Assembly: GCF_007859615.1 (NCBI RefSeq)
Contig: NZ_CP042295.1
Span: 620,001 to 684,000 of the forward strand
Origin: Mycoplasma anserisalpingitidis
GTDB taxonomy: Bacteria > Bacillota_I > Bacilli_A > Mycoplasmatales > Metamycoplasmataceae
DNA length: 64,000 nucleotides
Direction: 5' to 3'
The notes under the pieces were generated by a model that was not told the origin of the DNA, made no database searches, and saw nothing but the letters and a program-made list of their open reading frames with translations. Position numbers and translations under genes: made by a program. This document shows positions 35,499-46,255 of the stretch, one piece after another. Positions within the stretch are counted from its first letter, which is position 1. Every line of letters starts with the position of its first letter.

Positions 35499-36222
35499 TT
35501 TTGATATAAAATTAGATGATTTTGATGGACCACTTGACCTTTTATTATCTTTAGTACAAGATAAAAAAATAAGTGTTTTTGAAATCAATATGGCTGAATT
35601 AGCAACTCAGTATTTGCAAATAATCAACAACTTAAAAGATTCAGATATTAATATAGCATCTGAATATTTAGTTATGGCCGCTACTTTAATTCAACTCAAG
35701 TCAAAATTATTATTAAATAGTCCAGAGGAAAAAGAAGAAGTTGAAATCGAAAAAAGTAATCTTTTACAACAAATTTTAGAATATAAACAATTCAAAGAAG
35801 TAAGTAAAACACTTAAAGAAAAAGAAGAATTACGTGATGATATTTTTATTAAAGAAATGAGTAACTTAGATCAATTTATTTTAGAAAAAGATAATTCAAA
35901 GCTTGATGGTACTTCTAACCCAGTTAAATTGATTATGATACTTAGAAAAATGTTTGAACGAAGATTTGCTCAAAAACTTGCTTTAGCTAAATTAGATACT
36001 TTTAAGTTAACACCAAAAGATCAAGAAGGTTACATAAAAAACATTTTTGATAATTATGAGAATGTAACTTTTGATCAAATATTTAATTTACCATCATTAA
36101 ATCATTTTGTAATTACACTTTTAGCACTTTTAGATATGGCTAGAAGACAAATTATCATTATAGAACAAGATGAACAATTTGCTGAATTAAGATTCAAAAG
36201 AGGACCTGAGTATGAAAGATAA
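35491..36222 (+). CDS. scpA: Segregation and condensation protein A
   Basis: 243 residues. Kleisin subunit that bridges SMC heads in the chromosome-condensing complex. The N-terminal KLDDFDGPLDLLLSLVQDKK is the diagnostic ScpA start, followed by MAELATQYLQ and an acidic linker. The C-terminal winged helix (FDQIFNLPS, VITLLALLDMARR) is present. It overlaps plsC by 8 and scpB by 11 bases, so translation is coupled. SMC itself is not in the window. Confidence 0.94.
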   Translation: MDNFDIKLDDFDGPLDLLLSLVQDKKISVFEINMAELATQYLQIINNLKDSDINIASEYLVMAATLIQLKSKLLLNSPEEKEEVEIEKSNLLQQILEYKQFKEVSKTLKEKEELRDDIFIKEMSNLDQFILEKDNSKLDGTSNPVKLIMILRKMFERRFAQKLALAKLDTFKLTPKDQEGYIKNIFDNYENVTFDQIFNLPSLNHFVITLLALLDMARRQIIIIEQDEQFAELRFKRGPEYER

Positions 36223-36787
36223 TATTTTAGAAGCTGCATTATATGTTCAAGGTGATGAAGGATTAACTCTTGAACAAATTAGAGAACTTTTCTCATTAAA
36301 TAATATTATTGAAGCTAAAAAAGTAATTAATGATTTTATTAAAAAATACAATGAATCAAACAGAGGACTTAAAGTAGTTGAGTTTAATGAGATTTATAAA
36401 TTAGCAACTCGCGAGAGTGTTAAAGAATATATTTCAAAAATTGTTAATGTGATTAGAAAACAAAAGCTTTCAAACGCTGCTATTGAAGTTGCTGGGATAA
36501 TAGCTTATAAACAACCAATTACTAGAGGTCAAATCGCAAGCATTCGTGGAGTTTCATCTGACCAAGTTTTAAATACTCTATTAGCTAAAGGTGTTGTTGA
36601 AGAAGTGGGTATCTCACCTACAGTTGGTCATCCAGTTCTTTATGGTGTAACAAACAAGTTTTACGATTATTTTAGAATTAAATCTCTTTCTGAATTACCT
36701 AAACTAACTGAATTTAATTTTGTTGAGGGTACTGAAGAAAATGCTACTGAATATGACTTATTTGAAAGTCAAAGAGAAGAGTTTTAA
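36212..36787 (+). CDS. scpB: Segregation and condensation protein B
   Basis: 191 residues, normal length. Dimeric winged-helix KITE subunit that binds ScpA. Recognisable segments: EAALYVQGDEGLTLEQI, the LSNAAIEVAGIIAYKQPITR segment of the second winged helix, RGQIASIRGVSSD and a VGISPTVGHPVLYG motif. Starts within scpA, and its stop overlaps the start of the pseudouridine synthase gene. Confidence 0.94.
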   Translation: MKDNILEAALYVQGDEGLTLEQIRELFSLNNIIEAKKVINDFIKKYNESNRGLKVVEFNEIYKLATRESVKEYISKIVNVIRKQKLSNAAIEVAGIIAYKQPITRGQIASIRGVSSDQVLNTLLAKGVVEEVGISPTVGHPVLYGVTNKFYDYFRIKSLSELPKLTEFNFVEGTEENATEYDLFESQREEF

Positions 36788-37641
36788 TGGAATATACAAA
36801 ATTTAATACTACAAAAAACGATCAAGGAAGAACTGCATTTAAACTTTTAGTTAAATACTTCGATAATGTTCCTATAAGCAGAATTGAAAGAGTTTTTCGC
36901 CAAAAAGATATTAAAATTAATGGTATTAGAAACATCAATAAAAATCATGTTATTCAAGAAAATGACCTAGTTGAAGTTTATGGACTTTCAGACTTAAAAA
37001 ATAATGAATCAAAAATTAATAAAAATATCAAAATTCTTTTTCATCCTATCTATGAGGATGAAAATATTTTATTAATTCATAAACCAGAAAAAATAGCTAT
37101 TCACAGTGAAGAAAACTGTATCGATGAACAAGTTTTATCTTACTTAAAATTCAAAAAAGTTGACAGCTTTGTTCCTAGTCATGTTGGAAGATTAGATAAA
37201 GAAACTAGTGGAATTATGCTATATGCAAAAAACTATGAAACACTTCAATATTTGAATGAAAATATAAAAAACATTGAAAAAACATATATTTTCAAAAGTG
37301 ATTTTAATAATGATCATTTGACTGTTGAAGGTTATATTTATCATGATAATATAAAACAAAAAATGAAAATAAGTAAGAATTTTGTAGAGAACTCTAAAAA
37401 ATTTACTACTAAATTATTTATGATTAAAGATAGAAAATTCGCAAAAATAATCACTGGTAGAAAACATCAAATAAGAGCTACTTTATCTTATCTAGGATAC
37501 CCAATTTACGGTGATCATAAATATGGTGGTAAAAAATTCAACCGTTTAATGTTACACGCTTACTCAATTAAATTCAGAAATATGACAGGTAAATTCGAAT
37601 ATCTAAATGAGCATGAATATCTTAAAGAACCTAATTGATAG
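36787..37641 (+). CDS. RluC/RluD-family 23S rRNA pseudouridine synthase
   Basis: 284 residues. An S4-like N-terminal RNA-binding part (ISRIERVFRQKDIKING) is followed by the catalytic domain with HVGRLDKETSGIMLYAK, in which the Asp attacks the uridine; KTY, GRKHQIRA and YGGKKFNRLMLHAY complete the family pattern. The apparent stop at 37636 is TGA (Trp); the frame ends at TAG 37639. Which rRNA uridines it modifies is not visible. It is the last gene coupled to scpB; next in line is gatC. Confidence 0.9.
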
Positions 37642-37656
37642 TAATGAAAGGAAAAA

Positions 37657-37962
37657 ATGAACAAAAATATTACAAAAGAAGAATTATATAAAATTGCTGA
37701 AAGTTTAATGCTTAAACCAACTGAAGATGTAGTTGAAGAAATCTTAAAAGATTGAGAAATATTACAAAAGCACATTCAGATGATGAATTTAATTAACACC
37801 GAAAACATCGAACCAATGACTCATATTAATGAAAATTATCAAATTGATTTTTTTAGAGAAGATATCGAAGATACTTCATGAGCAATCGAAAAAGAACATA
37901 TTTTAGCAAATGCATCTGAATCTGACCAAGATTTTATTATTACTAAAAAGGTGGTTAAATAA
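37657..37962 (+). CDS. gatC: Aspartyl/glutamyl-tRNA amidotransferase subunit C
   Basis: 101 residues; ATG 5 bases after AAAGG. The small subunit stabilises GatA on GatB. The N-terminal helix pattern (KEELYKIAESLML) and the later NIEPMTHIN motif (equivalent of the family's PM.H..) identify it. Two TGA codons are Trp. Its stop overlaps the gatA start by one base, and it is followed by gatA and gatB, the standard order. Confidence 0.88.
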
Positions 37963-39281
37963 TGAGTATTAAAGTTTTAGGAAATTTTGAAAATGCTAGA
38001 AAAGAATTGATTAATGATAAAAACAATGCGGTTGCGTATGTTTATGATCAAATGAAAAATTTAAATCAAAACGGTTCTTTATCAAATGCAGTTTTCACAA
38101 TAAAAAACGTTTTTGCTACAGATGACGCAATAACAAATGCTTCAAGTAAAATTTTAGAAAATTTTCAACCTCATTATAATGCTCAAGTTGTACAAAAACT
38201 ATTAAATGCTGGTGCCGTTTCAGTTGCTAAAGTGCATTCTGATGAATTAGCTCTTGGTGGAACTGGAACATATTCTGGATTTGGATTAGTTAGAAATCCA
38301 ATTGATCTTGAAAGATTAAGTGGTGGTTCATCATCAGGTTCTATTGCGACTTTAACAGAAAACATTTCATTTGCTCTTGCTAGTGACACTGGCGATAGTG
38401 TAAGGCTACCTGCTTCATACAATGGTAAAGTAGGTTTTAAACCATCTTATGGAGCAATTTCTCGTTATGGAATGTTTGCTTACTGTTCATCATTAGACAC
38501 AGTTGCATTTTTTGCCCACAATGTTAATGATATTTTTGAAGTTTCTAAAGCAGCTTTTGGTGTTGATAACAAGGATATGACCAGTGTTGAAGTTAAAATC
38601 CACCAATTAAACATGATTAAACCTAAAAATGTAATTGCTTTAGATTTAGATGAATTTTTAGAAGATTATGTTTTAGATTCATATAATAAATTAATAGAAA
38701 AACTAATTAAAAATGGTGTAAATGTTAAAAAAATCAAACCAGATCTAACAATTTTAAGAAATATAAAACCTGTTTATGATATTGTAAGTTATTCAGAAGC
38801 GTCAGCTAATTTAGCAAATTTAAATGGAATTGCATTCGGAGAAAGAAAAACTGGTGAAAACTGACAAGAAATAATGACAAATACCAGAACAAGTGGTTTT
38901 GGAAAAATGGTTCAAAGAAGACTAACACTTGGAAGTTATTATTTATACAGCAAAAACCAAGACGAAATATTCAAGAAAGCTCAAAAAGTTAGAAGAGTTA
39001 TTAAAGATTATTTAACAAATTTACACAAAAATTCAGATGTTTTAATTTACCCAGCAAGTGCTGCAGTGGCACCATTTATTGATTTTTCTAAAAATAAAAA
39101 CTATGATTTGATGGAATATATTTTAACTGGTTCAAACTTAGTTGGAAACCCTTCGATTACACTACCTTTAGGCAAAAAAGATAATTTACCATTTAATATT
39201 GCACTTGACTCTGAAATTTATAGTGATGAAAAATTACTTTCAATTTCACTTTGATTTGAAGAAATTTTAGGAGGAAAATAA
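37962..39281 (+). CDS. gatA: Aspartyl/glutamyl-tRNA amidotransferase subunit A
   Basis: 439 residues. Amidase that makes ammonia from Gln for conversion of Glu-tRNA(Gln) to Gln-tRNA(Gln). The amidase signature GGSSSGSIATL is present; the cis-Ser/Ser part reads SDTGDSVRLPAS, with Asp where most amidases have Gly (SDTGGS). The Lys lies in the FTIKNVFATDD region. It is shorter than typical GatA (about 480) at the N-terminus. Overlaps gatC and gatB by one base each. Confidence 0.93.
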
Positions 39282-40717
39282 TGAACTGAAATAATTATTT
39301 TGATGTAGTTATTGGTGTCGAAATCCACGTTGAATTAGACACTAAAACAAAAATGTTTTCTCCTGCAAAAAATGTCTTTGATGCAGAGCCTAACACAACA
39401 GTTAATCAAATTGATTTAGCTTACCCAGGAACTTTACCATTAATTAATAAGCAAGCTGTTAAATATGCAATTGCTTTAGCTAAAGCTCTTAAAATGGAAA
39501 TTGATAGTGAAATGCATTTTGATAGAAAAAATTACTTTTATCCAGATTTACCAAAAGGATTTCAAATCACTCAATTTTATAGACCAATTGGGAAAAATGG
39601 TGTTATTGACGTAATTTTTAATAACGGAGAAATTAAGCAAGTATCAATCGAAAGAATTCACCTCGAAGAAGATACTGCAAGACAACATCATGATGAAAAT
39701 GGAACTAAACTTGATTACAATCGCGCCGGGGTTCCACTTATTGAAATTGTTTCAAATCCTGTTATGAGCTCAGCTGAAGAAGCAGCTGCATATGTAGATG
39801 CTATAAGAAAAACCGCTTTAGCTCTTAAAATAAGTGATGCTAAACTTGAGCAAGGTTCATTAAGAGCTGATATTAACATTTCATTAAAACCTAAGGGTGT
39901 TAGTGAATTTGGTACTAAAGTTGAAATTAAAAACATGAACTCGCTTAACAATATTAAAAAAGCAATTGAATTTGAAATTGTTGATCAAGCTAAAAAATTG
40001 TTTAAAAATGAAAAAATTCTTCAACAAACTAAACGTTTTGATGATCAAAGCAATTCAACAATTACAATGAGAGTCAAAACAGGGCAAACTGATTATAAAT
40101 ACTTCCCTGAACCAAATATTCCTTTTATTAAAATATCTCAAAATTTAATTGATTCAGTAATTCTTCCCGAACTTCCAGTTGAAAGATTTAAACGTTATAA
40201 ATCTTATGAAATTCAAGACATTTATATTCAAAGCTTAAATAATGACTTAAAACTTGCAGACTATTTCGACAGCATAAGTTATCCAGATAAAACAAAATTG
40301 GCTAAAATTTTCTTTGCTGAAGTAGTTTCATTAGCAAACTCTAAATCTGTAAATGCCTATGAACTTAATATCAAACCAGAAAACATTACTAAATCAATTG
40401 AATTATTAGACCAAGAAATTATTTCAGGTAAATCAATCAAAAAACTGATTCCACTTTTACAAAATTTTGATGGTGATATCAACGACTTACTAGAAGAGCA
40501 CAAACTTAAACAAATTAGTGACTTGAATTTAATAAATCAAATTATTTCTGAATTAATAAATCAAAATGAAAACATTGTTCAAGAATATCCTAATCGTCCT
40601 GAGAGAGTCTTAAAAATGATTCTTGGTTTAGCTATGAAAAAAACTGATGGTCAAATTTCACCAACCTTAGCTGATGAAGTTACTAAGAAAATTCTTCAAG
40701 AAAAATTCAATCTATAA
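39281..40717 (+). CDS. gatB: Aspartyl/glutamyl-tRNA amidotransferase subunit B
   Basis: 478 residues, full length. The kinase-like subunit activates Glu-tRNA(Gln) and transfers ammonia. The start MNWNNYFDVVIGVEIHVELD includes TGA Trp at codon 3. GVEIHVELDTKTKMFSPAKN, YPDLPKGFQITQFYRPI and YNRAGVPLIEIVS are diagnostic. The C-terminal YqeY-like tail (DGQISPTLADEVTKKIL) binds tRNA. With gatC and gatA it supplies Gln-tRNA, consistent with a single tRNA-Gln (TTG) in the window and no GlnRS. Confidence 0.96.
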
Positions 40718-40874
40718 AAATTATTTAAAAAATAATTGTGATTTTACAAGAAACTTAAGTAGAGAAGTTAAAAAAGAAAAGTTCAATCATAACATAATTT
40801 GGCCACCAAAATGAAAAGTAAATATATATGAAATAATTTGTAAATTTATCATTAAAATTATTTTATTTATTACA

Positions 40875-41747
40875 ATGTTTAGAACAATGCATAGAAATAA
40901 GCAAAAAAGAGAAAGTATTATTAATCGAGCTTATTTAAAATTTTCGTCAAAAGAGTTTCAATTTATCCCGCTTTCATCTTGTTTTTATTTCTTACTTTCA
41001 TTTGTTCCTATTGTTATTATTGTTTACTTTATTCTTTCATTATTTTCCTGACATATTTCATTCAATAAATTCTTCTATCAAGACATTCTTTCAAATTTAA
41101 TACCTGGAATTTTAAGTGTTATAGATTTTTTACCAAGCAATTTTGATAGTTATTGAAGTTACATTCCATTAGCAGTTCTTTCATTATCATGTTTATGATT
41201 AAGTAGTGCTGGTTATGGTAAAATGATTACTTCTTATAACTATATTTATGGACACAAATTTTTAGGAAATTTTTTAGGAAATAGATTCAAAGGTTTATTA
41301 ATAGTTATTTTAATTTCTCTTTATATTTCAATTTGAGTTATCATACTTAAACTTCTAAATATTTTATTTATCGCTTTTAATGATGATCCAGAGTATAAAA
41401 AATGAGAAGCTTTTATTCTTTTTGAGATAACATCCTTAATATTTTTATACATTGGTTTTATTCTTCTTTATAAATTTGTACCCTCATTTAAGTTAAAAAT
41501 TTCTCAAGTTTATTCAGGATCATTATTGGCCACAATACCAACTTGAATATTAGTTTTAATCTTTGGTTCACTTAACACAACTTTTAAATATGAAAAATAT
41601 GGACCATTAGGAATATTTTTATATATTTCAGTTTTTATAAGTTTTTACAGTTATTTTACTTATTTAGGTATTTTGGTAAACGAATCTTTTTATAAAACCT
41701 TTATTTCTCAGAGAACATTACAGAAAAAAGCATGGTGAAAATTTTAA
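40875..41747 (+). CDS. YihY/BrkB-family membrane protein
   Basis: At least 290 residues with six hydrophobic segments. Family pattern: SFVPIVIIVY near the first helix, a WLSSAGYGKMI segment typical of YihY proteins (S-x-G), then GSLLATIPTWILV and YGPLGIFLYISVFISFYSYF near the end. Transport function is unproven for the family. The first in-frame ATG is used, but the frame is open for another 140 bases upstream and codes plausible N-terminal residues (IIWPPKWKVNIY), so a non-ATG start is possible. A palindrome terminator follows. Confidence 0.75.
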
Positions 41748-41753
41748 AAATAA

Positions 41754-41776
41754 AGTGCATTTTAAATAAATGCACC
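41754..41776 (+). terminator. Terminator of the YihY-family gene, IS insertion point
   Basis: GTGCATTTTAAATAAATGCAC palindrome. The left end of the IS begins directly after it. Confidence 0.65.
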
Positions 41777-41911
41777 CTTGATTATACTTTCAAGTGCAAA
41801 CATGTTTGTGTTTGTACTTTTTAGTTTAAATTAGTTTAAAATAAAAAAAGAGAAACTAACCAAAACTAAACAATGTTTCTCTTTTAACCCTTAAATTTGA
41901 AATGAGGTCAT

Positions 41912-42922
41912 ATGAATTATACACAATTAAAACCAGAAGAGAGATTAATTATTCAAATCAACTATGGTTTCAAAACATTAAAAGAAATTGCAGAAATGTT
42001 AAGAAGATCTGTAAGTACAATCTCTAGAGAAGTTAAACGAAATTCGAATATCTACGGTGAATATGATGCTGCATATGCTAATAAAAAAACAAAAATTCGA
42101 AAATGCTATTCAAGGAATCATAATGCTTTTGCAAACAAAGAATTTAATGATTTCTTTACTGAACACTATGAAAAAAATTATCATGGCGTTGAAGCTACTC
42201 TTAAACTTTATCAGGAAAAAACAGGTAAAAAAGGTTATTCTATTAGAACTCTTTACAAATGAATTAAATTAAATATTTGAGTCCTGAAAATGAAAAACCG
42301 TTTAAGAAAAGGGTATGTTAAGAATGGTAAAAGAAAGACTGATTATAAGATTAGATTAACGCATGGTAACAAGTTTGTTTTCCCTATACCTATGCGGCCT
42401 AAAAGTATAGAAACTAGAGAAAAATGGGGTCATTGAGAAATTGACTTAGTTATTGGAAGAAAGGGAAAAGGGTATCACAACTTACTAACTTTAACAGAGA
42501 GAAAAACACGTTTTACCATTATAAAAAAGGTCACTAGCAAATTTTGATTTGAGATAAACAAGGTGCTGAATGAAATAATTAAGGATTATCCATTTCCATT
42601 TTTATCAATAACTTCAGATAATGGATTTGAATTTCAAGCCTTAGGATTAGTAGCCTATAAAAATGACTTATTAATTTATAAAGCACAACCATATTGTTCA
42701 TTTCAAAGAGGTTCAAATGAACATTTTAATGGACTAATTCGTAGAAAATTCAAAAAAGGATTTGATTTTACAGAATTAACTGATGAAGAAGTTCAAGAAC
42801 TTCAAGATGAAATAAACAATATGCCAAGAAAAATTTTTGGTTTTAAATCTTCTAGAGAAATGGCTGAACAAGAGTTAAATATAGAAATGATTTTACTAGA
42901 TCTTTTACCTAATCTTGAATAA
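41912..42922 (+). CDS. IS30-family transposase (second type)
   Basis: 336 residues, intact with TGA as Trp. The N-terminal HTH is classic IS30: MNYTQLKPEERLIIQI, then LKEIAEMLRRSVSTISREVK. DDE core: Asp in HWEIDLVIGRKG, Asp in TSDNGFEFQ, Glu in GSNEHFNGLIRRKFKKG. All catalytic residues are present. A GAGAAAC/GTTTCTC hairpin lies upstream and AAATGAGGTC precedes the ATG. Only weakly related to the transposase at 2545. It could mobilise itself and the MITE-like element at 8647. Confidence 0.92.
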
Positions 42923-42925
42923 TAA

Positions 42926-42947
42926 AATGTGGTCTTTGACCACATAT
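42926..42947 (+). terminator. Terminator of the transposase gene
   Basis: TGTGGTC-TTT-GACCACA hairpin right after the stop codon. Confidence 0.7.
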
Positions 42948-42949
42948 AT

Positions 42950-43112
42950 CCCAATTTCAACCACAATACGTTTTACATAATATTTTGTTGATAAACTTTC
43001 CACTCAAACGCCGTGGAGAGGCTTTTGATTTTTTCTGTTATTAAACCACACTTCTAATATGGTTCTTTTTCTCTACGCTCAGTCGCCGCTCTGGCTTTTC
43101 TTTTTAAAAATT
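42950..43112 (+). other. Non-coding part of the IS, with diverged hairpins
   Basis: Contains two GC-rich motifs, ACTCAAACGCCGTGGAGAGG and CGCTCAGTCGCCGCTCTGG, that look like diverged forms of the CGCTCAAGCGCCGCGGGG block in the following tandem repeat. Confidence 0.5.
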
Positions 43113-43366
43113 TATAGGGAAACGTCCTAACGGACTGATCCGCTCAAGCGCCGCGGGGCTTCTTTTCTCAAAAAATCTACCAATTTTACTGTAAAATATT
43201 GTTAAGAGAAGCGTTTGCACTTCAAGGTTTAAAAAAGGTTATAGGGAAACGTCCTAACGGACTGATCCGCTCAAGCGCCGCGGGGCTTCTTTTCTCAAAA
43301 AATCTACCAATTTTACTGTAAAATATTGTTAAGAGAAGCGTTTGCACTTCAAGGTTTAAAAAAGGT
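43113..43366 (+). repeat. 127-bp perfect tandem duplication at the IS right end
   Basis: Copy 1 43113-43239 and copy 2 43240-43366, each running from TATAGGGAAACGTCC to TTTAAAAAAGGT. No difference was found between the copies by eye. Unusually GC-rich (GCGCCGCGGGGC) for this genome. Confidence 0.9.
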
Positions 43367-43749
43367 ACGTGTCCTGATAAGTAAACGTATTTAAATCTTG
43401 AAAATACAGCAAGAATTAAGTTCATAATCATTCCAACAATCATGATTAATGAACCTACTGTACTAATTGCTGAAACATCTGTGAAAATACCAGCGAAAGC
43501 ATCATTATTTGGAATGATTCCACTTAATTTATAAGTTTCTTGGAACACTGGTTGAAAGGCTTTAAGAGAACCTTGTAACACAGCAGCTCCACCACTTAAA
43601 ATAAGGAAACCAACAATAACTTTAAATACTGATACTATTGTTTCTGATGCCTTTTTACGTAATACTAAACAACCAATTAAAGTAAAAATACCTACTAAAA
43701 AGGCTGGAGTACTAGCAAAAGACTTAATAAATGATAGTAAGAAGTCCAT
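43367..43749 (-). pseudogene. ulaA: PTS ascorbate-specific EIIC, truncated by the IS
   Basis: About 127 N-terminal codons of an intact gene of roughly 450-500. The sequence (FLVGIFTLIGCLVLRKK, GFLILSGGAAVLQGSL, GIIPNNDAF, FKYVYLSGH) is characteristic of UlaA. After GH the reading frame runs into the IS and ends at 43222. The missing part held most transport helices, so the permease cannot work. The EIIB and EIIA genes upstream are intact. MKK-free start MDFLLSF with AGGAG upstream. Confidence 0.9.
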
Positions 43750-43861
43750 TTTTCTCCTCTTATGTTTTTCTAACTGGTTTTAAATTTTAACAAGCAGCCT
43801 AGACCATACTCTTATCAACCAGAAAATAAGTTTCGATTGTTAAAATAGGTTTACTTGAAAA

Positions 43862-44134
43862 TTATAAACCAAGAACTTTTTTAAGTTTTTCTTCAAGTTC
43901 TTGTTTAGAAAGAATATTTAATAAAACAATTTTTTTCTCTTCAGGGAAGTTTAGTACTGGAGCAACATCAGCTCCAACAACTACATAATCAACCCCTACA
44001 CCAGTAAATGAACTAATGTTTGTGTGTTCTACTTTATCATAAGGAACTTTTAATGCTCCTAAAACACTTTTAACGTTCATTTCTACTAAAAGACTTGATC
44101 CAAGTCCTGATCCACATACTGTTTGAATAACCAT
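43862..44134 (-). CDS. ulaB: PTS ascorbate-type EIIB
   Basis: 90 residues. The phosphoryl-transfer Cys is in VCGSGLGSSLL at the N-terminus, the standard P-loop of the lactose/ascorbate EIIB fold; VDYVVVGADV follows. It receives phosphate from EIIA and passes it to sugar on EIIC. Because ulaA is truncated, the cascade ends here without a permease. Located 9 bases after ulaC. Confidence 0.88.
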   Translation of the reverse strand: MVIQTVCGSGLGSSLLVEMNVKSVLGALKVPYDKVEHTNISSFTGVGVDYVVVGADVAPVLNFPEEKKIVLLNILSKQELEEKLKKVLGL

Positions 44135-44143
44135 AATTTCTCC

Positions 44144-44584
44144 TTATTTAAATTTTTGAATTAAAGATTTAACTTCATCAATATTTTTTGCTTCGTAAAG
44201 TTGTTTTTTGAATTCTTCATTTGTAAAATAATGTGCAAACTCTTGAAGAATATCTAAGTGTGAGTGCGAGTCTACTGCACAAAGAGTGATAATAACTTTT
44301 GCATATTTATCTTCTTGATTGTTAAATTGAACAAAATCATTAAGAACCATAACTGAAGCACCATTTTTTAATGAATATGGTCCTGGTGCTGCATGTAATA
44401 AAGCTAAACCATGTTCTAAAACATAGTAAGCACCGAATTGTTCGGTTGATTTGAATATTGCATCTGCAAGTTCTTTAGTCGCATATTTATTTTTTACTAA
44501 AAGTTCAACACCATGATTAACACATTCTTTTCAGTCTTTGATATTGTTGAATTCAAGCATTTCCTCGTTAAATAATTTTGACAT
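44144..44584 (-). CDS. ulaC: PTS ascorbate-type EIIA
   Basis: 146 residues. EIIA of the mannitol/fructose fold: the phospho-His is in LALLHAAPGPYSLKNG (about residue 64). It takes phosphate from HPr. LFNEEMLEF at the start and VMVLNDFVQF, VIITLCAVDSHSHLDIL further on are typical of UlaC. GGAGAAAAA precedes the ATG. Second-last intact PTS gene of the operon. Confidence 0.9.
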
Positions 44585-44592
44585 TTTTTCTC

Positions 44593-44907
44593 CTAACTAT
44601 GACTTCGTCACGCTAATAACATTAATATTATAAATAAGATAACGAACATACCAAAGAATATTGCCACTATTATAAGTCCATACTTTTTCGAAGTTGTTGG
44701 TTTATACTCTTTAGGTTCAGGTAAACCTTTATAATACATAAAAAATCTATTTGGGTTTTTCTTTTGTTTGATTTGTTTTTCTTGATGTTTTACTACTAAA
44801 TCGTAAATCTCTTGATCGCTTAAGGAATTAACCTTAGAAATTTCTTCATCGTAAACAGTTGTGAGTAAATTAATATAACGCTCTCTATCACTTTTGCTTA
44901 AATTCAT
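44593..44907 (-). CDS. Small membrane protein in the ula operon
   Basis: 104 residues. An apparent end at 44608 is TGA (Trp); the frame ends at TAG 44593 as ...LLAWRSHS. A charged N-terminal half is followed by one C-terminal transmembrane helix (YGLIIVAIFFGMFVILFIIL), a tail-anchored layout. The start overlaps the previous stop (TAATG). I do not recognise it. Confidence 0.7.
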
Positions 44908-45563
44908 TATTTACCTCATCTATTAAACAAAGTAACTAAATCTTTAACTGGTTCAACCACTGAGAAAAAGATTAAATTAATTTCACTAAAATAATTTCTT
45001 CTAAGTATTCTTGATGCAATTTTAAAATCATTTTCTGCTAAAACATATTTTAACTGTTCCATAACTGAGTCATTTATTAAACGTCTACTTTTGTAAAATA
45101 AACTAAAACTTAGTCCAGAAACAATTAACATCAATAAAAATAAACAAGCAGAAATGATTCAAAATTGTAAGAATAATAATGCAAAGATACTAATTCAGAT
45201 AACTGGAAATAAAATTTTAATGATATATTGAGTAATATTCATTCAATTTTTGCTTAAAATGTATTTATAGCATTGCAAATAAGACATTGTTAGAGAATAA
45301 ACTGAATAATCTCCAATAATACTTTCATCAAAATGGATTATGCTTCTTTTTTTATTTAGTTCATAAGTAAAGTAGTTTTGATTGAATTCAAATTGAATCA
45401 TTAACTTCTTTTGATCTAATACTTTTTTTGCATATTTTGCAGAAGCATAAGGCAAATTTGAATTTAAATCTTTGCTATTTTGAATTAATGCATTATAGAT
45501 TATAAAACGATAAACAATTGAGATTACTACAACTAATGCAAATATAAACGTTGCAATTAACAA
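44907..45563 (-). CDS. Membrane protein in the ula operon
   Basis: 218 residues from a TTG start (no ATG fits; the previous gene ends 6 bases before). One N-terminal helix (LIATFIFALVVVISIVYRFI) and two adjacent helices near residues 115-155, with a cytoplasmic-looking loop between and a C-terminal segment rich in aromatic and charged residues. Its stop overlaps the next ATG. No family recognised; co-expression with the PTS suggests a role linked to that sugar, but this is inference. Confidence 0.65.
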
Positions 45564-45568
45564 TTTTA

Positions 45569-46255
45569 TTATCTTCTTGCCCTTATTTTATATAAGTTTT
45601 CTTTTTGCATTCTCTCAATAAATTTTAACTTATCATTAAAACTCAATTCGTCATAATTCTCATAATTGTTTTCGATTTCTTCTATAAAATCAATTGAGTT
45701 TGATACCATAAATGTAGTTTCATTTGTAACTTTCTTAATATCATTTTTAAGTAGGACTACAAATTCAAACTTAAATTTATCACTTGGTAAAAAATCATTT
45801 CTAAGTATCTTAATTATCTCGTTATATCAGTGCAATTGAACATCTTTAATTGCTTTTTTCTTATTATTATGGATTAGAGCTATTTCCTTACTATTTAAGA
45901 TTAATTCGTCATTAATTGAGTTTTTTATCATGTTTGAAATTAGAAAAACTCTGTTTTTATAAATAATAATCGCGGGAATTAATGAGTGATTTAATTTTGC
46001 GTACTTATTTTTGATTAAAATGTTATATATTACTTCGAAATCTTTATTTTTTGACAAACCATCTATTAACTTATCAAATTCTTTGTCTATTGAACCTACA
46101 TTTTTAGAATTTGTAATTAAATTGTTCTTATTTTTATCGAAAAATATTCTTCAAATAAGAACAACTATAAATACCAAAATTAAAACTAGTGCAAGAACTC
46201 AAAAAGTTATTTTAACCGCATTTACAGTAGTAAAATCTCAAACATTATAATCCAT
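45569..46255 (-). CDS. Membrane-anchored hypothetical protein in the ula operon
   Basis: 228 residues. One transmembrane helix near residues 14-40 (ITFWVLALVLILVFIVVL), then a soluble domain with charged helices. The ATG lies inside the 3' end of the epimerase gene, so the operon is continuous. Trp codons are TGA. Not recognised. The three membrane genes 44593-46255 form a block between epimerase and PTS genes. Confidence 0.65.

Larger units (their letters stand above)
41777..43366 (+). mobile_element. IS30-family element with duplicated right end
   Basis: The left end CTTGATTATACTTTCAAGTG with a GCAAAC hairpin and the right end GTTTGCACTTCAAGG-TTTAAAA form imperfect inverted repeats around the transposase. 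The right-end segment (43113-43239) is repeated in tandem (43240-43366). The element joins directly to the interrupted ulaA gene. No remaining part of ulaA lies on the left side. Related ends occur at 6389 and 8647-8918. The exact left boundary is inferred. Confidence 0.75.

Noticed and set aside
43222-43366. C-terminal part of a longer ulaA-derived protein
   Set aside because: These codons are IS right-end DNA; the encoded residues do not continue the UlaA sequence.
42950-43366. GC-rich DNA at the IS right end as horizontally acquired gene
   Set aside because: No open frame; it belongs to the IS end and its hairpins.
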